Below are positions 1 through 10,694 of a stretch of DNA of 64,000 nucleotides, in pieces. Position 1 is the stretch's first letter. Every line of letters starts with the position of its first letter. Below the pieces are notes generated by a model. It had not been told where the DNA came from, did not search any database, and was given only the letters and a program-made list of their open reading frames with translations. This DNA comes from Branchiostoma floridae (lineage: Eukaryota > Chordata > Leptocardii > Amphioxiformes > Branchiostomatidae). The DNA lies in the NCBI RefSeq assembly GCF_000003815.2, contig NC_049997.1:15665595-15729594 (forward strand). Reading direction: 5' to 3'. Position numbers and translations under genes: made by a program.

Positions 1-78
1 AGTCAGGCCTGGAGCACGGAGGGGAGGAGAGGTCAGGAGAGATATACTTGTCATACGTAAAAAGTAGTATTAATTTTC

Positions 79-260
79 CTTAATCTATAAGCAGATCCTA
101 CAACGGCATAAGATAGTACCAAACTGGCCAAGGAGTGTAGTCAGCCAAGAGGTGTCTATTTGCCGGTAGCGAAACACACTCCTAGGCTGGCTTCACTCCC
201 TGGCAGCTTTTGATACTGTCTTATGCTACCGTAAGATCTGCTTGGAGATTAGTTATTTTC
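79..260. repeat. Foldback (inverted-repeat) element
   Basis: Two arms of about 70 bases face each other. The outer ends read AATCTATAAGCAGATC on the left and GATCTGCTTGGAGATT on the right, and the inner parts (AGTACC / GATACTGTC, GGAGTG / CACTCC) also pair. This looks like a non-autonomous transposon. The same terminal sequence flanks the assembly gap near 58.4 kb. Confidence 0.6.
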
Positions 261-757
261 TCAAACATAGTATGCACCCCAATTAAAGTATGCATCCCTG
301 ATTTGGGGCAAGTCTCAGACAGATATGTGGGACTGAAAGGTAAAACTCAAATTAAGTATGCACCCCTTCTCCACCAACTTTGAACAGACCTTGAACTGGA
401 TGAATTAAAATTTATGATGTTTTCTCCAGGTTATTTTGCATAAAACAACCTGGGGTTTCACTGTCATTGTCTCCATAAACTTGTGAATTTCCCAATGTAA
501 CCAAATGAAGTGTTTTATGGCATTTGATGAGTGTAATAATTAGTATATATTACGAGTGGAATCATTCAGTCTGTCTAACATTTGCTTTATTTCAGATCAG
601 TTATCAAATACTACATGTACAAAAGTCATGTTCCACAGAATGGACCAAAAGAGATCTCTTGTAACCCACTCTAGTAGGCCTACATACACGAGTTGTGCAG
701 TAATAGCATATTATGCTAGGTGGCACTTTTTCTTGTAAAGATCCAAGTTTGAGCTAA

Positions 758-2269
758 GGGACCGTACGGCGTTTAGTGAGGGGGGAGGGCCGGTCGCCAG
801 AGGGTCGGGTCAAAAATTTTTTGCTAGGCCCTCCCCCCAGGTAAAAAATTTTTTGCTAGGCCCTCCCCCCAAGTCAAAATATTTTTGCTTGGCCCTCCCC
901 CCTCCTATCAACTTTGAAAAAAATTCAAGACGCCAATAAAACACCGCGCTCCCATTTGGAAATGTGCTTTGCGTCATACTTTTTCATGATTTTCATCGAA
1001 GACAGATCTCTCACCCCTAGTAAAAAAAGGGACACAGAATGGCTCAAAATATCTGCTTAATAGAGGGATAAATATCTGCTTCATAGAGGCATAAATATTT
1101 GCTTTATAGAAGCTATTTCGTTGTTTTGATATTAAAACAACATCTACAAAGCATTTATATCTGGATTTCTAGTAGATTTGCGCCACGAAGCGGCGCTTCC
1201 CGCCCCCTAAATTTACGTATTGCAAGCTCGCGGGCCTGCGGCTTGACGGAAACTATTTTCAATTTACATATATTTTGGACTTTTTCTTGGTTCTGTGGTG
1301 GTAATAACTTACGGTAAATCGGGGAAAATGTAAACCAAGACGACATCACGATTCGAGTAACCAAAACTGCAGTGGGGAGAGGGGCGTCGACGCTGATTTT
1401 CCCACGGCGGGGTAGATCGGTCGCCTCTCTCTAGCCGCCGGCGGGCGTGAGAACGCAGACTTGCAGGAAATCTTTTAGAAATGCCACGATTTTTTGCCAC
1501 GATTTCCTGCATTGCTTTTTTATGGGAAAATTTGCTGGTCAAATGACATTTCTATGAAAAAAATACGACGGTTTCAAGTCTTTGAGAACGACGTTCCGAA
1601 CACCATGTCTGGCGCGGCAAAGGCACAAAGAATCGCAAGGTAGGTCCGGGGAAATTTTAAAATCCTGACCCTCTTAAAAGCTATTTCCTTCAGTTTGAGG
1701 GAAATATTTTGCTGACAAACAAAGCAAACTTTAATGGCATTTCAATTTAGAAATACAAAATTAAATCCCCCCCAAACACATTATCACGATGTCGGTCATC
1801 AAAGGCGCGAGGCCGGTCACGTCAAAAGGGATCCAGGGAATTTGCAAATATTTACCCTCGAGCTCTGAAACGCCATTTCTTACATTTTGAGGGCAATAAG
1901 ACAGGGGTAAATTTTGCTGGCAGACTAATCTAGAGTTTAATAACATTTCTGTAAGTGAAAAAGATTTTCGAGGGCGTCATGCATAAGCCCCGCCCCCTCC
2001 CTTTCGCATTTTCACTGTGTCCCAAGCGCCAACCTTGGGCGATCCCTTGCAGAGGTCCAGAAAAATTTTGAAATCTTGACCCTCTGAAATGCCGTTTCTT
2101 GGATTTTAAGGGACAAATTTTGCTGGTAGACCAAGGTATTTTTTTTGCTTGGCCCTCCCCCCAAGTCAAATTTTTTTTGCTAGGCCCTCCCCCTGGCAAT
2201 TTTTTTTTTTGCTTGGCCCTCCCCCCCTGGCGACCGGCCCTCCCCCCTCGCTAAATGCCGTACGGTCCC
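758..2269. mobile_element. Non-autonomous PIF/Harbinger-like DNA transposon
   Basis: The ends are inverted repeats of more than 40 bases that begin GGGACCGTACGGC. They are flanked by TAA on both sides (755-757 and 2270-2272), a 3-bp target duplication of the TWA type typical of PIF/Harbinger. Inside each end is a short tandem array of a T-run followed by GCTAGGCCCTCCCCCC. The centre (about 1000-2130) has only short open frames and no recognisable transposase, so the element is probably mobilised in trans. Confidence 0.65.
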
Positions 2270-2656
2270 TAATGCTACTGTAGCTACAGATTTAATAGTC
2301 ATTATAGACAGGTAGGGTTCTAGCCAGCATCCGTCCATCCGTCCTTTGATGGAATTATCAGCTGGAGACGGATGAAAATTTTGCTCATGCTAGGGATCCT
2401 CTGTGATGGACAAAAATCATCAATTTCTGCAGAAATTCAGCACAGACGTCAATTTGAACCAAGCTGAGTCTACTCTACCAGAAAGATTTGCCCCTCAAAA
2501 TGCAGGAAATAGCATTTCAGTGGGTCTTAGATGTCAAAATTTTCCCAGACCCCCCTTGGACAGACATGTGGAAGCCTCTGGCGCACGATAGGATTTCCAT
2601 TCAAAATCCAGGGAACAGGAAAAAACTTCAGGCTGGCTACAACACTGAGACAGGTA

Positions 2657-2830
2657 CAGTAGAAGCCGGTTAATTGCACGGCCTATTTGGCAGTGAATTT
2701 TGTGCAATTATCCGGCTGGTGCAATAATGCGAAGTTATCTAGCTGGACTGCCCCGGTTTGGGATTTTGGGATTCCATGCAGTTAACAGAAGTGTGCGTTA
2801 ATCCGTTGTGCAATTAACTGGCTTCTACTG
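2657..2830. mobile_element. Short Tigger/mariner-like MITE
   Basis: The terminal inverted repeats begin CAGTAGAAGCCGGTTAATTG on the left and match CAATTAACTGGCTTCTACTG on the right. The CAGTAGAA terminus resembles Tc1/mariner-Tigger ends. TA precedes the left end but CA follows the right end, so the target duplication is imperfect. It ends 40 bases before a CARF exon. Confidence 0.55.
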
Positions 2831-2870
2831 CACATGTATTGGATAATAATTGCACAAATTTTTCCCACAG

Positions 2871-5800
2871 ACAGTACGTCCAGCTGCCCACACCAGAGGC
2901 TCACCAGTTCCACGATGAGATCCAGGACCACGTTCTCGCGGACTTCTCCGTGTGTAACATGGAGGCGTCGTCACGACTGCACCCGAGAGTCTCGTCAAAG
3001 ATTCGCGAACTGGTGGCCTCCGGTATGAACGAGGTGTATCAGGTCAGGAAAGCAGTGAGGTAAGGCAACAAGTGCACATGTCCATGAATAAAGATATATT
3101 TTCTCAGATGGTGGCCATGATAGACCTAAAATGAGGTCAATTAGGCAAACAGACAAAAGTTCTTTCTAAAATCAGCTCCCATTTAGCTTTTCCCCAAACC
3201 ACAGAAATATTCACAATATACGAGTTTAAATAATAATAAATATTATAACTAGTGTTATGCACCAAAACATGTATCAATTTAGACTGGTCCCATAGTCCCT
3301 TAAGAGATGCAAAATAAAAACATAATAAAGCAAATATTTGACAGACATGCATCCATTTTCTTATTGGTTGCTTTCCTAATTGCCAGACTTTCATTTGTTG
3401 AATTTCTAATTATGATTGACAGCTGAATGTTTGCCTCATTGACCTCGTTTTTGATTCATCATCGAGTGTTCGAATCATTCAAAGGAAGCCAACTTGAAAG
3501 CCCAGGCTAATATATGTATCTGTATTGTGGCCACTTAGGGACTAAGAAAATGTGACAGAACTTGAAAAGTCAAAGACATATTATTTGTGCTTGAAAATGA
3601 TAATAATTGCTTAACAATTGTATATAATACAACATATTGCAGCATTTATAAAACTACATAATACCACTAGTAGACTAAGTACATTTAGTTCAGGATGCAA
3701 GTGAAAATACTTTCTTGTGGTAAGTTCTTCAACAGGTGACTTGTTCCCTTTTTGTAGGAAGTTTGTGGAGAAGGAGCTGTTTGGCGGGAGCGATACGGTC
3801 CCAGAACGACACAACCTGTCGTACTTCCCAACCGTCAACGACATCCAGAACCACGTGCACCTGGCGCAGATGGCCATCGAGCGCGGGGAACTGGCGGTCA
3901 CTACGGTAACCACAGAGGTAACTATTCTAAACAAACCATTGGATGTACCAAATATAACAGTTACTGCTAACGTTAATCTAATACCAGCTCAATCAATAGT
4001 GAACGTTGATGAAGATTAGACATCCAGTTAATAAAATATGCCAAAAAGCAGTAAGTTACTCAAGCAACTGGATAATGATTTTTGGAATGTGATGTTTCAG
4101 ATAGTATCCGGATCTTTCGTAAGCGACACAGACAGCATCACTAATGGTGGAAAGATAAGTGGATACTATCTGAAACATCTGACTATTTCCAAAATCATAT
4201 CTAGTCCTTGAGTAACTGCTTTTTGGCAAATCAATAACGAAGTCTCTATGTTAGCTTGTACCATCCACTGCCTCAATTGGCAATTAGCAAGCAAAAAACC
4301 AGTGATTACTTCAGAGGATGGTACCCAGGCTACCCGTACATGTATGTTCCAGGATTAGTGTGTTTAAAAATTTCATTTTCCTCGAAACTATCATTGAGTG
4401 GAAGACTTTGCTAGTATAGTGAGGGTATCCTCATGAGCACTAGATAACTTTAATCAATGCTTGCAGCTAGATGTTCAAATATTAGGTTGTTACAGGACTG
4501 GTCATACAGTGTTATACACAGGTCTAGTTGCAGATATGCCAACCAGAGGAATATGTAATTGTAATAGAGGAATGCTACCCTGAACAATACTCTGTGTGTC
4601 CCTGTAGTGCAAGTCGTACATATTATGCTCCTCTGCCATATGGATCGAACTACATGAATCCTTGGGCAGGGCATTTAATCCTAGGGTTGGCTCAGCTTGC
4701 ACACATTGAAAGGGATTGATTTGATATGAGGTACAATGACAATGACAAAGTTTATTGCATATTCATGCCCCATTGGGGCTAAATCGTAAATGTAGTCAGT
4801 TTGATAAAAAAGGTAGTAAAAGAAAGTTATACATATACTATAGTTTACATGCATCTTCTCTCTTCCTAAAACATTTGTAGACGATAAGAGAAGCAGTGAT
4901 GACCCAGTGTGCTTGGCCAAAAACGCAAGCGGTAACCACATTGTACTACCAATGGCTCTTAAGAATGCATCGTGCTTAACCTCATTTGATAATAACTACT
5001 TTACTTTTTTACTTGCAAACTTACTTTTATCACCGTATGTTATTTCAGGTGTCCGCTCCAGACAACAGTTTAGAAAACGCAGCAGCGCAGGAGTTACAGA
5101 GTCAGCTGTGGCCGGTGGCATGTCACCCCCCAGGATGTGGGGAGGGGGACGCTGACGGACCCCACACACAAACAGTCACCGTCACACTCACCACCAACCA
5201 GGGGAGAGGTACAGTACTAAGTAACTGCTTTTCTATACAGTCAATTGATCGTAGCCACTGTCTTTTCTTTACACTCAAACAGTCAAACTCACAATTAACC
5301 AGGTGTGAAGAGGTACAATCAAACCTGTATTAGCGGCCACTTTTGTATAGTGACCACCTAGCCATTGCGGTCACTTTTTGTCAGTCCCTTGGATTTTTCC
5401 CATTGACCCATTTACGGTAAGCATTAAAAAATAGTCTATAGCGGCCACCTCTCCTACGCGGCCATGCGAATTCCATTCCAATAGATACAGAAACACTGCT
5501 TATTGCGACCATACAACAGCCATATGTCACCCTTCGCCTAGGATGGATTTGGAGTTCCCGACAGGGTCATTTTGGCGGTAGTTTCTTGTTGAGAAAGATC
5601 TAACTTATTGCTTGGGTCAATTCATTAGCATTTTCTCTATAGTGGCCACCTGTCTATAGTGGCCACATTTCTCCAGTCCATTGAGTGGTTGTTATAGACA
5701 GGTTTGACCATACTGACATTTCTAAACAATCACACTCACTCTCAGCACTAACTATGGGAGAGGGGACAGCTACATTGTATCTACATTCTGTTAATTTGTT

Positions 5801-7274
5801 CATTGATATCTATTTACTGATTCAGAACAATCAGCCAGTTGAACAGGTAATGTGCAACATTGCCCCCTTTTTATCAGTTTAAAAACTGCAGCAAAATTAA
5901 AATACAGTTACAAGTTTGCACTCGAAAACTATAGCGGAACTTTGTAAATGCTTCAACTCATTAGAGTATAAATATGTATGTGTGTATGATAGATAGAGTG
6001 CAAAGTTTGCTGCAGTTTTGACAATGATCAACAGGGGGCAATGTTTTTCATTACCTCGTCTGATAGGAAACAGAGGAAAACCCATATAGTGAGAGAGAGA
6101 GTTATCTAAGGTAATGTGGTGAAGTCTGCCAACAGTCTGATTACCCTATTGGCTGTTATTTCTGCAGAACATGTGGTTTCCCAAGTAGAGACGACCATGA
6201 GTGACGGCACCACCCTCGTCAGTGATTCTCTCACACCGGAGACAGCTCAACTACTTTCTGCTCTCAACCCAAAGATATTTCAAACACAGGTAACCTATAG
6301 TATGTGTGTGGTGTTGTTTCATATGCAGTAGATAGTCATTGTGAGGAACCATGCCCCTGGAAATTAGAATTCGGGTGGTAACCATGCAACGCTACAGGGG
6401 TATGGACACTACTGTATCTGTATCTATATAGCCTGTATAACCGCCCTTCGGCGTAACACACCAGCTTCGCAGGCATGCGGTGCAACAGCAGCTGGTTATA
6501 CTAGGGGGGTACGGACACTACAGGGGCACAGGGACTATTGGGGGGGGGGGGGTATGGACACTACATTGGTCGGGACACTAGGGATAAGAACACTATGGGG
6601 GTACCAGGAAGTAGTTTACAACTGGCGGTCTGTAGGGGTGCCTGGTTTTCCATTACAGTAAAAAACTACATGTATGTAAAAAGTAAAAGACTACATTATA
6701 GTATTGTAAATGCATCGAAGTTCGTGGGATGGGCCTACCACAAATTCAAAACCACCACAAACACACATTTTCTTGCTTCCGCGAAATTAAATCGTGGGAT
6801 GGGCCTACCACAAATTTAAAACCACCACAAACACACATTTTCTTGCTCCCGCGAAATTAAATCGTGAACGTTAAAATTTACACTTTTCACAAACACAACT
6901 GACTTGTTAAATTAACTTCTCCCCTTCAGAGTGAAGATGAAATGTCCAGAAAGGAGTCGGAAACGGGTGCGCAAGTAAACTTGGATGGCGCAAAGGGCTA
7001 CGATGAACAGATCGGCCAATCGCAACTCTTGATACAAGACAAAATATCTGGACAGTTCTGCACCAATCAGACGCCTCATACCATCCCTTTGACTGTGACC
7101 AATGATGCTGTAGGACAGACTCTTCCATCACACTTTCTGACCAATAGCAGCACAGTTACCACTGAGGCTACGAACTTGCTACCAACAGGAGAGACTGTTA
7201 CAAACATTGCAGACATAGGTGATGTTGTCAAAGTGGAAAACCAACAGCAAACAAGTGCGCAAGACAACCCCTAA
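2871..7274 (+). CDS. CARF: Calcium-responsive transcription factor (CARF/ALS2CR8-like), 3' part
   Basis: Five exons join in frame: 2871-3059, 3758-3917, 5049-5208, 6168-6289 and 6930-7274, all with AG acceptors and GT donors, giving about 325 codons to a TAA stop. The first exon starts in phase 2, so upstream coding exons exist but were not found in this window. The first two exons encode the family's DNA-binding region: a segment LPTPEAHQFHDEI and, in exon two, YFPTVNDIQNHVHLA, which matches the family pattern of a tyrosine/phenylalanine-proline-threonine followed by D-I-x-N-H. The last three exons are rich in Ser, Thr and Gln, as expected of a transactivation region. In the family, CARF binds calcium-response promoter elements in the nucleus. 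Reading through the exon-two donor would give an alternative end at 4019. The introns are filled with small inverted-repeat transposons. The assignment rests on motif memory only. Confidence 0.72.
4039..4228. repeat. Foldback element in CARF intron
   Basis: Two arms of about 70 bases pair almost fully. The left begins TGCCAAAAAGCAGT and contains TTTCAGATAGTATCC; the right contains GGATACTATCTGAAA and ends ACTGCTTTTTGGCA. About 50 bases of loop lie between them. No coding content is seen. Confidence 0.65.
5316..5710. mobile_element. TA-flanked MITE (CAAACCTGT ends)
   Basis: The left end carries TCAAACCTGTATTAG and the right end carries the complement of GTCAAACCTGTCTATA. TA lies directly outside both ends (5314-5315 and 5711-5712), as for Tc1/mariner elements. 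The interior repeats variants of GTGGCCACCT. Related fragments lie at 24199-24340 and 32810-33070. Confidence 0.55.
5846..6055. repeat. Foldback element in CARF intron
   Basis: The left arm reads GGTAATGTGCAACATTGCCC and continues to AAAACTGCAGCAAA. The right arm is the complement, ending GGGGGCAATG...CATTACC. No protein coding is seen. Confidence 0.5.
6723..6862. repeat. Two-copy 70-bp tandem repeat
   Basis: Two adjacent 70-base copies each begin CGTGGGATGGGCCTACCACA and differ at only about two or three positions, so the duplication is recent. It lies in the last CARF intron, just upstream of the final exon. Confidence 0.8.
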
Positions 7275-7435
7275 CTGGAATTATAAGAAAACTTGAATTT
7301 GGTGTGAAAACTGTTCAAAAGTAATATTTTATTAATTGTGTTCTTTTATTGAACGGAGTTTGTACCATGAATGAACTTATTTTCACATGGATAGCTTATA
7401 TTCTGTGTCATCGAAAATCAATTGATTGCAAGTAA

Positions 7436-7441
7436 AATAAA
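7436..7441 (+). terminator. Poly(A) signal of CARF-like gene
   Basis: AATAAA lies about 160 bases past the CARF stop codon, followed by AT-rich DNA. Confidence 0.5.
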
Positions 7442-7859
7442 ACATTAATTTTATGCTTTACATATATATGAGTTGCCAAGCAAGTATTATTTATTTATTG
7501 CAAATTAGAAATGAGATATTTTCATTAGCCTAACTAAAATTGCGCTCCTAGTGGCTGGCCCTACAATTGCCTCAGCACTAGCTAGGAGAAGGGGTCATTA
7601 ACCCCAGACAGCGAGAGATTGTGTAAACACAGGCTTATATTTTCATGTGGTAGATTTGTGTTTTGGCTTGTATAATTCTTGATTCGCCAATGAATTATTT
7701 ATTATATTTTTGCCAAAAGAGCATACTGGGTAATATGTTGAAATGAATTCCAATTGCATCTTTTCTATTTTAGAAATATTAAATAAAATGGTGAGAGAAA
7801 AGTGTAAGGCTTTTTATTTTGGCAAAGTGTTTTTGACTCAGTATTAGTGCCGTCGTGTT

Positions 7860-8830
7860 GCTGTGAAGTTAAGGGTGTTTGGCCCAGTACCCTGGGGTAT
7901 AGTGGTGCGTACCTAAACTCAGGTTCAGGTCTGGATTCAGGTCCAGCAGTTCAGGTTCAGGTCTGGACTTATAAGTCCGGACCTGAACCCATCATTGCAT
8001 ATTATGTGCATTTTTTTAGGGGGGGGGGTGCATATAAAATTGCATGTTAGCATGAATTGAAATGCAATGTGAAAAATACATGAAAATAATATACAGCCAG
8101 TGTAAACACGAAATGTTTTTTTGGTGTTTTTCCAGTGCAAATTCTATGGAAGGTTTTAGATGGTTTAGAACAAAATAAGGGAATGTAAGTGACAGATTGC
8201 TTTTTGCAAGTCCAGACTTGGCTCCGGACATTTAGTTTTTTTTTTGGACTTGGACCTAAACATTTTTAGGTCCAATTCCAAGTCTGGGCTTTAGGTACGC
8301 ATCACTACTGGGGTACAAATATGCTGACATGCCACTGATCTTGTGCCCTTGGGAAAGGCACACATGTTCATGTATATATGTGTAAAAATGGGTACATGAC
8401 TTTGGTTGGGGAGCTGTTGGCATCCATCTGTCTCGGAAGACAATGGTTACAGACAGGGTGGGTTAGGTCACCCTTCTGCCTGGCCTGCACTTGGATTTTT
8501 AAGGTGAAGGAGGGGTGTACACTTCCTTCTCCACCCTTTCGTCTACTGGCGCACCAAGTCCTACAGGGACAGAACTGTTTGTAACGTGTAAGACGGCCCC
8601 AGCAGATGCAGGTTTGTTGTTGGGAGTTTCCGTCTCCTAGAAGGACTTCCGATCAAGGATGCAAAGGGTTCCTCCTACCCCTGACTCGTGTACGGCGGGT
8701 GCATTATGCCAGAACTGCCCCTATGGCCTGCCACTGCCACTAGCCGCAGCTAGGTACTCATTTACAACTGAGTTAAGTGAGGAAAGTCGTGTAAAGTGCC
8801 TTTGAATGTGAGGTACAGGCTCAGTCCTCA
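7860..8830. repeat. SINE-like repeat interrupted by a hAT MITE
   Basis: The sequence GTGTTTGGCCCAG near 7873 and the part beginning CTGGGGTACAAATATG at 8308, followed by CCTTGGGAAAGG, match in order a repeat seen in reverse at about 59690-59910. The two halves are separated exactly by the MITE at 7900-8307. In the other copies a pol III B-box-like GGTTCAA lies at this position. No gene is seen here. Confidence 0.4.
7900..8307. mobile_element. hAT-type MITE with perfect 8-bp target duplication
   Basis: The inverted repeats begin TAGTGGTGCGTACCTAAA on the left and pair with TTTAGGTACGCATCACTA on the right. CTGGGGTA occurs on both sides (7892-7899 and 8308-8315), a perfect 8-bp duplication diagnostic of hAT insertion. 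The interior repeats variants of AGGTCCGGACCTGAACC, as does the element at 22609-23041. Confidence 0.8.
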
Positions 8831-9116
8831 AATTTTAGTACCATGCCCTACACACAGTGTAAGCACTCCTATCACTTCAGTTTTCAAAAGGACATAAAAC
8901 TGGGTGAGAATAAAATCAACATTGTAGTTGACCTATGGTGTCCCCAGTCTCTATAAGAAAAACATTATTGTGTAATAATGTACAAAAGCAATAGATCTGA
9001 ATTTTGGTATTGAAACTTAAAGCAAAAAAACACAATATTTCTTTTTACGTGGCCTGAACACCCCCTTCCTATTTTGGAACAGTCATAACTTCAGTGCCTA
9101 AGGTCTTTCCTCTGCA

Positions 9117-9520
9117 GACCACAGCAAGTAATTTTTATGGATGACATCCTCTGTAGACAAGAAATCTAACACAAGACGGCATAAAAAGGAGATAATTTTC
9201 GAATTATAGACCTTAAACATTGAAGCAAGAATACATACTGGCTCAGCCTGTTATTCCTGTATGTAACGAGTGCATAATATGACAGTAGTATGATAGCCTA
9301 TAGTTTTAGTTGGCAACTGAACTCAAGGCTGCAACACTGCTGGTGGTGATTCTAAACTATCGGAACTAGTATCACATGTTCGACTACACCAAAGGCTACC
9401 ACATGACAAACTTTCGCCTTTCATCTTGACCATCCCAGGAGGATGCAGAATTATTTTCCACCCCGAAAGTAGGTGAAAATCTCGTACGGATGTCATCCAT
9501 AAAGTTTACTTGCTAGGGCC
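9117..9520. mobile_element. MITE of the GGCCACAGCAAGTAAATTT family
   Basis: The left end reads CCACAGCAAGTAATTTTTAT followed by GGATGACATCC. The right end has GGATGTCATCCATAAAG and TTTACTTGCTAGGGCC. It is the most diverged of several copies in the window (39223, 45208, 54107, 59102). Confidence 0.55.
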
Positions 9521-10694
9521 TTATATGCTAGCCAAGGGCGCCTTTTCCTCCACACGGATGTCAGTTTATTGTATTAATAAAACATCTCTGTACCTCAAAT
9601 TAACCACACCAGACAATTACTAGTATTGCTTTTGAAAAAAAAATGCTGTAACCTTTCGCCAGTAGCAAAATAAAAACGCTTTTCAGAAATGGGAACATCT
9701 GTTGCGGCACTGTGTTGTGATCAAACGCTGCTCTTTTCTATCTACTCTTGGAGGTGCCATTCTGGACATCAAGAAGAGGGAGGTGAGGGACATAAGAGGA
9801 AGTTAAAAGGAAAGGATCATAACATTCAGATTTGTACTCGAGTTTAGCGTGTATTATGAAAGACGAGTGCAAAAAAAACAACGGTCTTCGGAGACTGAGA
9901 CTTTTACTGAAGAGTACGTGGTCGTGAGGGGAGGGTGCTCTTTTTATCTACTTCGGAATGCTCCGTTTTACTTGAATTGTGGAGAGACAGCAAATTGAGT
10001 AGACAGCAAAAATCTTAACTTTTGAGTACTTGTGCAAGCTGAAAGGCAGGATTTTGTTCATCAAGAGATCTTCTCAAACCTTTATTGACTGAACATCTAT
10101 TTTACTAACTGTCCAAGACTGATGTGTTACATCTCAAGTCGTTTCACCAGCTTTTGCGAAATAATCGGAAACCCACGGGTGACTTGATAGATAATTAAGC
10201 TAAATTTACGATATCTTCTTCGTCCTAACAACCCCCCCCCCCCCCAAAAAAAAACAACCAGGGACAAAGTAGCTGTAGGGGAAGTCACGGAATAACGTTA
10301 CCGGTCCTTTTGAAATATTCTTTTTTAAAAGGAAAAGGGCCTCTCCTCGTAGTTTAGGGACTGTTTTTTTTGTACTTTCGGGCGTGACCTTTTCGCAACC
10401 CTTCGGACACCCTGGGGCTAATAGGATATTTTTCGGGATTGGCCGGGCCCCTAGATTTTTAAATCAACCCGGTTGCTAAAATCAACCCGACCTAGTTGTG
10501 AAAAACACCTGGCTTTGAACAACGCAACTGTAGTTTTTTTTTACAACTGTGTCAGGTAAAATGACCGTTTATATGTCGATGCGGGTGTTGATACGTTTAA
10601 TATGAATTTGTAATATCTGTCTTTGTTTGCCTGCTGTCTGCAATTTCATCAACAAAGATTGTTAAGTGTCAAAAGAAGTGATCAATTCTCCGAC
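9521..10694. other. Intergenic, no gene seen
   Basis: There is no splice-compatible open frame and no clear repeat family here. A run of C followed by A sits at about 10228-10255. The stretch just before 10695 is presumably the 5' untranslated region and promoter of the LRR-Ig gene, but no TATA box is obvious. Confidence 0.4.

Noticed and set aside
1099-1542. Two short frames inside the 758-2269 element
   Set aside because: There are no transposase motifs and the frames on the two strands overlap. They are probably chance frames in the element's GC-richer centre.
4528-4719. Small frame with several cysteines in the CARF intron
   Set aside because: It has no acceptor in phase with CARF and no signal peptide, and repeat sequence follows directly.
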